Shown: one piece after another, positions 6,616-14,251 of the stretch
How the letters are laid out: the number at the start of each line of letters is the position of its first letter
How positions within the stretch are numbered: position 1 is the first letter of the stretch
Source of the DNA: an uncultured Propionibacteriaceae bacterium
Lineage (GTDB): Bacteria; Actinomycetota; Actinomycetes; Propionibacteriales; Propionibacteriaceae
NCBI GenBank assembly: GCA_937965785.1
Contig: CALCKT010000064.1
Location: forward strand, 1-64,000
DNA length: 64,000 nt
Reading direction: 5' to 3'
The notes under the pieces: model-generated
Seen by the model: only the letters and a program-made list of their open reading frames with translations
What the model was told of the DNA's origin: nothing
Database searches by the model: none
Made by a program: the position numbers and the translations under genes

Positions 6616-8304
6616 CTACTTTCCGGTCCTGGGCAGGCCGGGTGGGGCCGGAAGTACCGGCTGGTGGGGCAGGGACGGGGTGGGCAGCTCCTCGGTCGGG
6701 GGCATCACCACCTGCTCGTCGCTGCCCAGGGGCGCGGCGACTCCCCAGGCCGCGGGATCCTGGCAGGAATCCCCGACGCCGTCGCCGTCGAGGTCGTCCT
6801 GCATCGGGTTGGGGTGCTCCGGGCAGTTGTCGACCTCGTCCGGGACGGTGTCGCCGTCCCGGGTGATGTCCAACCGTGCGGACGCCGTGGCCTGGGCCCC
6901 CGAGTCGTCCGTGACCCGGACCCGGACGTATCCGCTGATCTGCTGCGGGTAGTTGCGCAGGACGCGTCCGTCTCCGGTGGTCGCGTCAAAGGTGCCGTCG
7001 CCGTCGAAGTCCCACTCGAAACGGGTGATCCTTCCCCGCGAGGAGAGGCTGGCGCGGGCGTCCAACAGCAGGTTCTCGCCGATCCTTCCCGCGTACGGAC
7101 CCTGCAGCGTCGCGACGGGGGAATCGGGCAGTTCCGCGACGGGACGTGCGCTGGCCAGGTTTGAAGGATCCTGCATGAGCCTGGCGATCCGACGATGCCC
7201 CGCCAGGTTCGGGTGGTACCAGTCGGTGCTGGAACCGGACCGGAGCCCGCTGATTCCCCCGTTGCCCCCGTAGTCACCCGAGGATTCCAAGAACTCGTTG
7301 ATCCAGCGGTCCTTGTTCCTGGTGAACACCCGAGGATCCGGTTCGTGCCCGGCGAAGGCCTCCGCAACCTCCCCGACGAATTTCACGCGGCCGGGGAAGC
7401 TGCTCTCCAATTCGCTGATGATTCGTCGCTGCTCCTTGATCGCGGCCCATCCCAGTTCCCTCACCCCCCGAGCGGCGTCGAAGGAAACCGCCCCGTCGGG
7501 CAGGAGGTAGGGGCGGTCCAGGGACAGCAGGGGATAGGCCAGCAGGATCACCTGCGATTTGGGGTTTCCGGTCATCCGTTCCGTGATCAGCCGGGAAATC
7601 TGCGACTTGAGCCGGTCCAGCATCTCGGGGAGCCCGGCCATGGTCGCCGCTATGCCCTCGCGGCACCTCGTCCCGTTCGCCCCCTCCAGCGCGCCGGGGA
7701 TCCGCGGTCCGAAACAGTTCGCGATGATGTCGGTGAATCCCAGTTCGTTTCCCCCCGCGGTCAGCAGCACCAGATCCGTCCGGGGCCCCACGAAATCGGT
7801 CTGGGCGCGAATGGTCAGCTGGCACTCGTAGATGTACTTCTCCGCCCATGGCAGCGGGCTGTCGTTCTCCCGCAGGTGGTAGTCGACGGACAGGAAGTCG
7901 TCGCCGGCCGCCCGGGTGGAGCAGGCGTCGGTTTCGTCCAGCCTGGCCCGGGCCTCCTCAATGGAATCGGCGGCCACCCCCTTGGCGGGTTGTTTGGGAA
8001 GCGCCCGTGGCGAGAACAGGTCGTCGATGTTTCCGCCGGAGCAGGCGTGGTTCTGGTAGCTGGTGGCCACGCCCTGTGAGTTCGCCCAGGACGCGAAGAG
8101 GGAACCCCAGTTGCGGCTGCTGCGCAGGCAGGGGGTGGGGCCGTGATGGTTTCCGATGCCGTTGCCCGCCGAGTAGGAATCCCCGATGTGCACGACGGAC
8201 AGGCTCCTGGGTTCCCCCGTGTCCGGGTGGGCGGGCACCGGCGGCGGGAGCAGCACGAGAAAGGCAGTGCCCAGGATCAGCCATTTCCTGAGGAGGCCTC
8301 GCAT
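6616..8304 (-). CDS. secreted SGNH hydrolase with PKD and thrombospondin type 3 repeats
   Basis: Exported protein of 562 residues, starting MRGLLRKWLILGTAFLVLLP, a classical signal peptide. The SGNH domain follows, with the nucleophile in VHIGDSYSAGNG, LTAGGNELGF as block III and DWYHPNLAGH as the Asp/His block. It is of the SEST-like lipase/esterase type. Next come a PKD-like domain (FEWDFDGDGTFDATTGDG) and a calcium-binding thrombospondin type 3 segment (DTVPDEVDNCPEHPNP, DLDGDGVGDSCQDP). The Pro-rich end finishes GLPRTGK and stops, a sortase-like LPXTG word without the hydrophobic tail. The start at 8304 is chosen for the signal peptide; the frame is open to 8469. Paralogue of the next gene. 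Confidence 0.85.
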   Translation of the reverse strand: MRGLLRKWLILGTAFLVLLPPPVPAHPDTGEPRSLSVVHIGDSYSAGNGIGNHHGPTPCLRSSRNWGSLFASWANSQGVATSYQNHACSGGNIDDLFSPRALPKQPAKGVAADSIEEARARLDETDACSTRAAGDDFLSVDYHLRENDSPLPWAEKYIYECQLTIRAQTDFVGPRTDLVLLTAGGNELGFTDIIANCFGPRIPGALEGANGTRCREGIAATMAGLPEMLDRLKSQISRLITERMTGNPKSQVILLAYPLLSLDRPYLLPDGAVSFDAARGVRELGWAAIKEQRRIISELESSFPGRVKFVGEVAEAFAGHEPDPRVFTRNKDRWINEFLESSGDYGGNGGISGLRSGSSTDWYHPNLAGHRRIARLMQDPSNLASARPVAELPDSPVATLQGPYAGRIGENLLLDARASLSSRGRITRFEWDFDGDGTFDATTGDGRVLRNYPQQISGYVRVRVTDDSGAQATASARLDITRDGDTVPDEVDNCPEHPNPMQDDLDGDGVGDSCQDPAAWGVAAPLGSDEQVVMPPTEELPTPSLPHQPVLPAPPGLPRTGK

Positions 8305-8535
8305 TCCTTGCCCTTCCGTTCGAGGGGTGGAGTTCAGCAGGATTTGATGGTTCGTGGCCGCCGGGGAACCGATTGACCACGCTCCGGGACCCGACATGTC
8401 CTCCGGTGGGAGAGCGGGCGCCGGGTCGTCATTCCGCCCCTCCCGGGGTGTCCTGGCCGGGAACGGCATCGAGCGATGGTTTCCCGGACGGCCAGCTGAC
8501 CGGCATCGGAAAGGCTAGCACGGGAACCAGAACAG

Positions 8536-8564
8536 CCGTGGCCCGGTGAGGAACCGGGCCACGG
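8536..8564 (-). terminator. intrinsic terminator of the 8581-10779 gene
   Basis: A perfect 12-bp stem (8536-8547 with 8553-8564) and 5-base loop, 16 bases after the stop of the second SGNH gene. The tail is not a strong T-run. Confidence 0.7.
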
Positions 8565-8580
8565 TGTCAGGTTTCAACCC

Positions 8581-10779
8581 TCAGGAGCCGGTCCTGGGCG
8601 GATCGGGATGCAGCCGGGGTGTGGGCCTCGCCGGTGCGGGTGATTCCCGCGTGGGATCGGGAGAACCGGGTGGTGCTGTTTCCTCCGCTCCCTGCGGGGC
8701 GGAGACGTTCCACGTGTCGGGATCCTGACAGGCGTCCCCGATGCCGTTGTGGTCGATGTCCTCCTGCTGAGGGTTGGACACCGCAGGGCAGTTGTCGAAC
8801 TCGTCCGGAACGGTGTCACCGTCCCTGGTGATGTCCAGCCTCGCCGACGCGGTGGACTGGTGACCGTTGCCGTCGGTCACCCGGACTTTCACGAAACCGT
8901 TGTCCACCGGCTCCGGATAGGTGTGGGTCGTTGATCCGGCGGTGGTCGTCTCGTCGTAGTTTCCGTCCCCGTCGAAGTCCCACTCGTAACGGGTCACCTG
9001 ACCGCCGAACGCATGGCTGCCCCGGGCTTCCAGTTCCACATCTTCACCGGTCATTGCCGTGTACGGTCCCTGGAGCGTGGCGACGGGGGTGTCCAGCAGG
9101 GTGTCGAGTGCCGCTGCTGTTGTGTTCCCCAGTTCGGCGGCGTCCTTCACGGTGAGGGTACTGGTCTCGGCTGCCCGGTTCCCCGGCTCCTGCTGTGACG
9201 CAGCCGGGTCGGTGCCGATGGTCAGCACCCGGGCGGTGGGGCCGGCGTCGACCACGGGAACGAGGCTCTTCGCCCGGGAATCATCCGCGGAGCCCTCGCT
9301 GCCGAACACGAGGGTGGTGTGGCGGACCCCGGAGCGCCATTCCAGCGGCCCGGTCGGTTCCGTCGCGGCTCGGCCGGGATCCAGTTTCGTGACCGCATCC
9401 AGGAAGGCCGTGGTGTCCGCGGTGAAGGGTTGAACCACCTGCTGTCCACCGGTGGCGTTCGTGGTCACGAGCGCGAACCGGGCGGAACGGGTCCGGGTGG
9501 CGACCTTGTCGGTGGCGGTCGCAATGGCCGCCCTGACCTGGTCGATCTGGGTGGTCAGGGGGTTGTCGGCGTCGATGACGAAGGCCGTGTCCATGTCCCC
9601 TCGGCCCTCGCCGATCTCCTGAGCGGCGGAGCTGCCGGAGGAGGTCTGTGCCAGTTTGGACATTTCACGTTGCCCGATGAGGTTCGGGTGGTACCAGTCA
9701 GAGAAGGTCGAAGAGAACGGCCCCTCGACCTTGCCGTTGGAGGTGTAGTCCCCCTGGGTTTCCAGGAATTCGTTGATCCAGCGGTAGTCGTTCCTCGCGA
9801 ACACGCGGGGATCGGGTTCGTGGCCGGCGAATGCCGCAGGGGTGTCCTCGACGAATTCCACGCGGCCGGGAAAAGCGGCCTGGAGTTCGCCGATGACCCG
9901 TTTCTGTTCCGCCACCGCGGACTTCCCGAGTTCCCTGATGCCGCGGGAGGCGTCGAACCGGACGCCGTCGTTGTTCAACACGTAGGCGCGGTCCGTCGAG
10001 AGAAGCGGGTAGCTCAGCAGAACCACCTTTGAGGTCGTGCTTCCGGTCATTCGGCTGGTGAGCAATCGAGATATCGCCTCCTTGAGGCGGTTCACCGTGT
10101 CAGGGAGCCCGTTCTTGGCGGAGGTGATGTCGTTGCGGCACCTAACGGCGTGCGCACCATCCTGGATGAGCGGGATCCTGGGTCCGAAGCAATCGGCCAC
10201 CAGATGGGAGAACCCGAGGTCGTTCCCACCCATGGTCAGCAGCACGAGATCGGTCTGCGGCCCCACGAAGTCCGCCTGCGCGCGGATGGTTATCTGGCAC
10301 TCGTAGGTGTAGTTCTTCGCCCAGGGCCACCGGCTGTTGCTCTTCTTGAGGTGGTAGTCGACCGATAGGAAATCGTCGCCGACGGCCCGGGTGGAGCAGG
10401 CATCGGAGGAGTCGAGCTTGGCCTTGGCCTCCTCCAAGGAGCTGGCCCTCACCCCTCTGGGGGACTGCTTGGGAAGGGTACGGGACGAGAACATGTCTCC
10501 CACGGTTCCTCCCGAGCAGGCCCGGTTCTGATAGCTGGCGGCGATGCCCTGCGAGTTCGCCCAGGACGCGAAGAGGGCACCCCAGTTCCGGCCGCTGCGC
10601 CGGCAGTCGGCGGGGCCGTGATAATTCCCGGCGCCGTTCCCGGAGGAATAAGAATCACCCAGCTGAACGATCGAGAGGCTCCGGGGTTTCCGATCCTCCG
10701 AGTGGGCGGGTGCTGAGCCGGAGAGCAGCAATAAGAATGCGGCTCCCAGAACCAGCCATGGTTTGGCGTGTTTTTTCAC
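8581..10779 (-). CDS. secreted SGNH hydrolase with degenerate vWA insert, PKD and TSP3 repeats
   Basis: Tandem paralogue of the previous gene, 732 residues, GTG start with Shine-Dalgarno AAAGGGGTG. A signal peptide (MKKHAKPWLVLGAAFLLLLS) is followed by the SGNH domain (QLGDSYSSGNG, LTMGGNDLGF, DWYHPNLIGQ; the block V His is replaced by Gln in this copy, unlike GH in the paralogue). An insert of about 170 residues not found in the paralogue begins MDTAFVIDADNPLTTQID, which matches the first strand and helix of a von Willebrand A domain but without the DxSxS metal site. PKD (YEWDFDGDGNYDE) and TSP3 (EFDNCPAVSNPQQEDIDHNG) segments and a Pro-rich end DPPRTGS complete it. Confidence 0.82.
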   Translation of the reverse strand: MKKHAKPWLVLGAAFLLLLSGSAPAHSEDRKPRSLSIVQLGDSYSSGNGAGNYHGPADCRRSGRNWGALFASWANSQGIAASYQNRACSGGTVGDMFSSRTLPKQSPRGVRASSLEEAKAKLDSSDACSTRAVGDDFLSVDYHLKKSNSRWPWAKNYTYECQITIRAQADFVGPQTDLVLLTMGGNDLGFSHLVADCFGPRIPLIQDGAHAVRCRNDITSAKNGLPDTVNRLKEAISRLLTSRMTGSTTSKVVLLSYPLLSTDRAYVLNNDGVRFDASRGIRELGKSAVAEQKRVIGELQAAFPGRVEFVEDTPAAFAGHEPDPRVFARNDYRWINEFLETQGDYTSNGKVEGPFSSTFSDWYHPNLIGQREMSKLAQTSSGSSAAQEIGEGRGDMDTAFVIDADNPLTTQIDQVRAAIATATDKVATRTRSARFALVTTNATGGQQVVQPFTADTTAFLDAVTKLDPGRAATEPTGPLEWRSGVRHTTLVFGSEGSADDSRAKSLVPVVDAGPTARVLTIGTDPAASQQEPGNRAAETSTLTVKDAAELGNTTAAALDTLLDTPVATLQGPYTAMTGEDVELEARGSHAFGGQVTRYEWDFDGDGNYDETTTAGSTTHTYPEPVDNGFVKVRVTDGNGHQSTASARLDITRDGDTVPDEFDNCPAVSNPQQEDIDHNGIGDACQDPDTWNVSAPQGAEETAPPGSPDPTRESPAPARPTPRLHPDPPRTGS

Positions 10780-11179
10780 GACACCCCTTTCAATGAATCA
10801 TGAAATTTGTTGTTCCGGAGGATTCGGGTGACCCGCCGGGGCTTAATGAATTTTCAGCTCGTGGTGTATGAGTCGCGTGGTGCAGGGCAAACGGGGTGAC
10901 GAGCTCGTCGTGGGGACACCTCCTCCGCGAAGTGACTGCGATACAATTCGCCGCTGCATTGCGCCAGCAAGACAAGGATGCGTCAGGAACAGGTCGGAAA
11001 GAGTTCCGGAGAAGCGGAACGCAGTGTGTTTCATGGCCGGTGATGGAAGAATCCCCAGGGCGGGGCCGGTATTGCCTGAGTCCCGGCCGTGAGGTTTGTC
11101 CGCAGTCGCCTTCAAGTGCGGTTTGACCAAGGGTTTTACTGCTCGGAGAGCAGCCGGTGAATAAGTCTCCATGATGGCC
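10780..11179. other. intergenic region without a supported gene
   Basis: 400 bases between the start of the second SGNH gene and the end of the phosphopantetheinyl transferase gene. It must hold the SGNH promoter on the minus strand; the AT-rich stretch 10784-10815 is the likely place. A small hairpin CTGCTC/GAGCAG (11140-11154) lies after the PPTase stop, but no T-run follows. Open frames here have no good ribosome site or recognisable product. Confidence 0.5.
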
Positions 11180-11869
11180 TCACATCAGGGTGGGGGTCAG
11201 CTGGCGGAGAGGGTGCCATGGCCCCTCGAGCCACGTGGCAGGGGGCCGTGGGGTGAGGAAACGCACCCGCAGCCGGTCCCGGAGCGCATCCGCGGTGAGA
11301 CCTTGGGCACTCAAACTGACCTGGAAATCCATTGCCTCGCACGTGAAGGTGAGGATGTCCTTCGCCGTTGTGGTGTCGACCTGCCGCAGCGGCGTTGTCA
11401 GTCCCAGACCGGTGCGCTTTACCGTCGCCTCTTTCCGGGTCCACAGCGCGCTGAGATCATTCTTGCGCTGCAGATACCCTCTGAGACGACGTTCCCCCGG
11501 GGCCGCCATGTGGTGAAACAGACCCTGTTCGAACGGGACGGGACCTGATATGTCAACTCCCACCGGCATCGGGGCCAGCACGCAGGCGCACAGAGCTGAG
11601 TCGTGGGACCAGCTGAAGTGCAAACCGGAATCCTCGCTGAAACCCGGTTTTCCGAACCTGCCCACCGTTATCACCGGCAAGGGACGGTGGTTGCGCTCCG
11701 CCCACAGTTTTTGAAGTTGTGCGAACACCACGACACTAGTGTAGCGATCCACCCTTCTGTCGTAGTTGTCGCTTCGTTCCTGTCGCTCATGTGGCAGCAG
11801 GGATTTCAAGGCCCTGAACGAGCGCGCGTCAAGTGCATCGGCGTTGGTGATGACGAGATCGATTGTCAT
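11180..11869 (-). CDS. 4'-phosphopantetheinyl transferase, Sfp-type
   Basis: Transfers 4'-phosphopantetheine from CoA to carrier proteins, here most likely the acyl carrier protein two genes upstream. The 229-residue protein has the family's two core motifs: SWSHDSALCACVLAPMPVGVDIS (His89, and Asp106 as magnesium ligand) and LWTRKEATVKRTGLGL (about 142-157, with the Trp/Lys/Glu set). The ATG overlaps the ketosynthase stop by 4 bases. Last gene of the nine-gene operon. A cluster-borne PPTase usually means a dedicated secondary-metabolism carrier protein. Confidence 0.85.
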   Translation of the reverse strand: MTIDLVITNADALDARSFRALKSLLPHERQERSDNYDRRVDRYTSVVVFAQLQKLWAERNHRPLPVITVGRFGKPGFSEDSGLHFSWSHDSALCACVLAPMPVGVDISGPVPFEQGLFHHMAAPGERRLRGYLQRKNDLSALWTRKEATVKRTGLGLTTPLRQVDTTTAKDILTFTCEAMDFQVSLSAQGLTADALRDRLRVRFLTPRPPATWLEGPWHPLRQLTPTLM

Positions 11870-13083
11870 GTTGCCTTATCCAGGATCAGGCACGCATTGT
11901 GCCCTCCGAAACCCAAGGACAGGGAAACAGCGCGTGCGAGCTTGGTTTTTCTGGAGGATTTCAACACCACATCGATGTCGATGTGTGGATCCAGCTCTGA
12001 TGTGCCAACCGTGGGCGGTACCTCGTCGCGCAGCAGGGCGAGGATGGATGCGATCATTTCCAGGGCGCCTGCCGCGCCCAAGAGGTGACCGGTCATCGAT
12101 TTCGTCGAGGTCACGGGGGATTGAGAACCGAACGCTCGGGCGATGGCCCGGGACTCCAGGCGGTCGTTCTTGACGGTTCCCGTGCCATGAGCATTGATGT
12201 GCACGGTCCCTGATGCGGGACCGGCTTCTGCCAGGGCGTCGTCGATGGCCCGGTCCACGGCCACGCCGTCGTCGGAGGGGGCCGTGATGTGGAACGCATC
12301 CGTGGTGTTGCCGTACCCCGTGATCCGTGCGAGGATCCTGGCGCCGCGGGCCCTGGCGTGATCTTCCCGTTCCAGTACCACGGCTGCTCCCCCCTCGCCC
12401 ATGACGAATCCCGCCCGGGCCCTGTCGAAGGGGAGGCTCGCACGATCGGGGTCGCCGACCGGGGTGAGCGCCCGCAGGTTCTGGAATCCCGCCATGGCCA
12501 GCCGGGTTCTCAGCATCTCCGCGCCGCCACACACCATGGCATCGGCGTAGCCGTGGCGGATGGCTCGTGTGCCTTCACCGATACTCATGGCACTCGATGC
12601 ACATGCCGACACGTGAGCGAGGGACGGGCCGTGCGCCCCCAGCTCGATGGCGGCCATCCCGGCCAGGATGTTGGCTGTCCATTTGGGGATCAGCATGGGG
12701 GAGACCCTGTGCGGTCCTGTTCGTTGCAGGGTGTCGTACTCGTTCACGACGGTGGTGACACCTCCCAGGCCCGAGGTGAGGTAGACGCCGAGCCGGAACG
12801 GATCGACCTCTCCGAGCACGCCTGCCTGGGCGACGGCTTCTCGAACAGCTGCCAGACCGAAAGTGGTGTAGGGATCCTGCCGGCGAAGCTCCAGGGCAGA
12901 GAAGTGATTTTCCGGCTCGAACCCCGCCACGGGAGCGTAGACCTGAACGCTCAGGCCTTCTCTTTGTTCCTCGGGGAGGGGAACAATGCCGTGGTGTCCT
13001 TGGAACAGGTTTGTCTCGAACTCGTCAGTGGTGGCACCGAGGGGGCTCACCACACCCATGCCGGTGATGACCACGTCATGCAT
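11866..13083 (-). CDS. beta-ketoacyl-ACP synthase (FabF/KSalpha-like)
   Basis: Condensing enzyme of 405 residues with the complete Cys-His-His triad: Cys161 in VSACASSAMS, His299 in NAHGTGTVKND, His333 in SMTGHLLGAAGA, plus Lys328. It begins MHDVVITGMGVVSPLG, as FabF and aromatic KSalpha proteins do. There is no chain-length-factor partner and no acyltransferase, so it may elongate or merely load an acyl chain on the adjacent acyl carrier protein. Twelve bases separate it from the acyl carrier protein gene and a GAGGAG ribosome site precedes it. It could be a housekeeping FabF copy, but its surroundings argue for a dedicated role. Confidence 0.88.
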   Translation of the reverse strand: MHDVVITGMGVVSPLGATTDEFETNLFQGHHGIVPLPEEQREGLSVQVYAPVAGFEPENHFSALELRRQDPYTTFGLAAVREAVAQAGVLGEVDPFRLGVYLTSGLGGVTTVVNEYDTLQRTGPHRVSPMLIPKWTANILAGMAAIELGAHGPSLAHVSACASSAMSIGEGTRAIRHGYADAMVCGGAEMLRTRLAMAGFQNLRALTPVGDPDRASLPFDRARAGFVMGEGGAAVVLEREDHARARGARILARITGYGNTTDAFHITAPSDDGVAVDRAIDDALAEAGPASGTVHINAHGTGTVKNDRLESRAIARAFGSQSPVTSTKSMTGHLLGAAGALEMIASILALLRDEVPPTVGTSELDPHIDIDVVLKSSRKTKLARAVSLSLGFGGHNACLILDKAT

Positions 13084-13095
13084 GATGAGAGCTCC

Positions 13096-13332
13096 TCAGA
13101 GACCGGTCACGGGCCGTGCAGCCTCTTCGACGCAATCGAAGAGATCCTGCACGGTCGTGACGCTGTCGGTGAACTGAATGGTCTGCCCCAGCTCATCCTC
13201 CAGTTTCATGGAGAACTCGAAGACCCCGATCGAGTCGAGTCCCACGGCGTTCAGGTCATCGTCGAGGGTGAGCGTCTCCGGGGTGCGGGTGGTGAATTCG
13301 GCCAGGGCGGTGATGAAGTCAATCTCGGTCAT
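13096..13332 (-). CDS. acyl carrier protein
   Basis: 78-residue carrier protein. The phosphopantetheine site is Ser34 in GLDSIG, a variant of the usual DSL (Ile for Leu), with the acidic helix II following (VFEFSMKLEDELG). The start at 13332 is chosen because AAGGAGAAACC lies directly before it; an in-frame ATG at 13419 would add 29 unlike residues. Upstream, 146 non-coding bases separate it from the ABC ATPase and hold a small hairpin (13424-13445), so expression may be set separately. Presumed substrate of the operon's own PPTase and partner of the ketosynthase. Confidence 0.88.
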   Translation of the reverse strand: MTEIDFITALAEFTTRTPETLTLDDDLNAVGLDSIGVFEFSMKLEDELGQTIQFTDSVTTVQDLFDCVEEAARPVTGL

Positions 13333-13478
13333 GATGGTTTCTCCTTGTGTCGTGAGGTGTGGGTGTGATGAGAGCGTCCTCATGGCGGCGTTGTGGATGT
13401 TGAGGGCACAACCAGCCATGGGGTCAGGAGGCGAGATGCTCCTGATCTGTGGCTCGGGGTGTTCTGGGCGCGCTGGGC

Positions 13479-14240
13479 CTAGAAGCCGAGATCTCGCAGC
13501 CAGGTCAGGAGGTCGTCCTCGCGTTGCGTGGCGTGTTCAGGATGCCAGCGGTCCATGGAACGCGAGTCCACGAGCCGCCCGTCCCTCAGGTACACCACTC
13601 GGTCCGCGCGGGCCGCGCAAGCCGGGTCGTGGGTGACCATGACAATGGTCCGCCCCTCGGCGTGAACGCCGGACAGGGCATCCATGACCTCCGCCGTCAT
13701 GGAGCTGTTCAGCGCCCCGGTGGGTTCATCGGCGAACACGATTGCCGGTTCACCGGACAGCGCCCGGCAGATGGAGGCGCGCTGGAGCTGCCCACCGGAG
13801 ACCTCCGTGATTCCGTGCTGTTTGACGTGCCCGATACCGAACCGGTCGAGCAACGCATCCACCCGGGAGGCCACCTCTTCGGCTCTCTTCGGGTCGGCCT
13901 TGAGCGCGGGGAGCAGCACGTTGTCACGGATGGTGAGGTTGGACAGGAAATACGCCTGCTGGAACACGAATCCCATGCGGGTCAGGCGAACCCGGCTCAT
14001 CTCCTTGTCGCCGAGGCCGGTCAGGTCCCGTCCCTCGAGGCGCACCGTTCCACTGGTGGGACGGTCCATGCCGCTGATGCTGTAGAGCAGGGTTGATTTA
14101 CCGGACCCGGAGGCCCCCATGATGACCAGGAATTCCCCCTCGGTCACCTGGAGATCAACCCCGTGGAGCACCTGGGTCGGCGGGTCGGTGGTGGTGTAGG
14201 TCTTGGTGATTCCAGTGCAGTCGAGTGTGATGGTTGGCAT
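13479..14240 (-). CDS. ABC transporter ATP-binding protein (MacB/LolD type)
   Basis: ATPase of an export or lipid/lipoprotein-release type ABC system, 253 residues. Walker A GASGSGKST (about 40-48), signature VSGGQLQRASICRAL, Walker B VFADEPTGALN and the H-loop VMVTHDP are all present; the ADEPTGALN form is typical of ATPases that work with FtsX-type permeases. The ATG at 14240 lies 11 bases after the permease stop and is preferred to one 27 bases upstream. Partner: the FtsX permease directly upstream. The ~25-residue C-terminal tail after the H-loop region is specific to this copy. Confidence 0.88.
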   Translation of the reverse strand: MPTITLDCTGITKTYTTTDPPTQVLHGVDLQVTEGEFLVIMGASGSGKSTLLYSISGMDRPTSGTVRLEGRDLTGLGDKEMSRVRLTRMGFVFQQAYFLSNLTIRDNVLLPALKADPKRAEEVASRVDALLDRFGIGHVKQHGITEVSGGQLQRASICRALSGEPAIVFADEPTGALNSSMTAEVMDALSGVHAEGRTIVMVTHDPACAARADRVVYLRDGRLVDSRSMDRWHPEHATQREDDLLTWLRDLGF

Positions 14241-14251
14241 GAGCGTCTCTC

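Noticed and set aside
7195..8079. Long plus-strand frame antisense to the SGNH gene
   Set aside because: It is a shadow frame produced by high GC at third positions of the real gene; no domain.
10843..11172. 109-codon minus-strand frame upstream of the second SGNH gene
   Set aside because: No recognisable domain, no ribosome site and no coding bias; it reads through the likely promoter area.
13333..13419. Longer N-terminus of the acyl carrier protein starting at 13419
   Set aside because: The extra 29 residues do not resemble carrier proteins, and the strong AAGGAG lies directly before the start at 13332.
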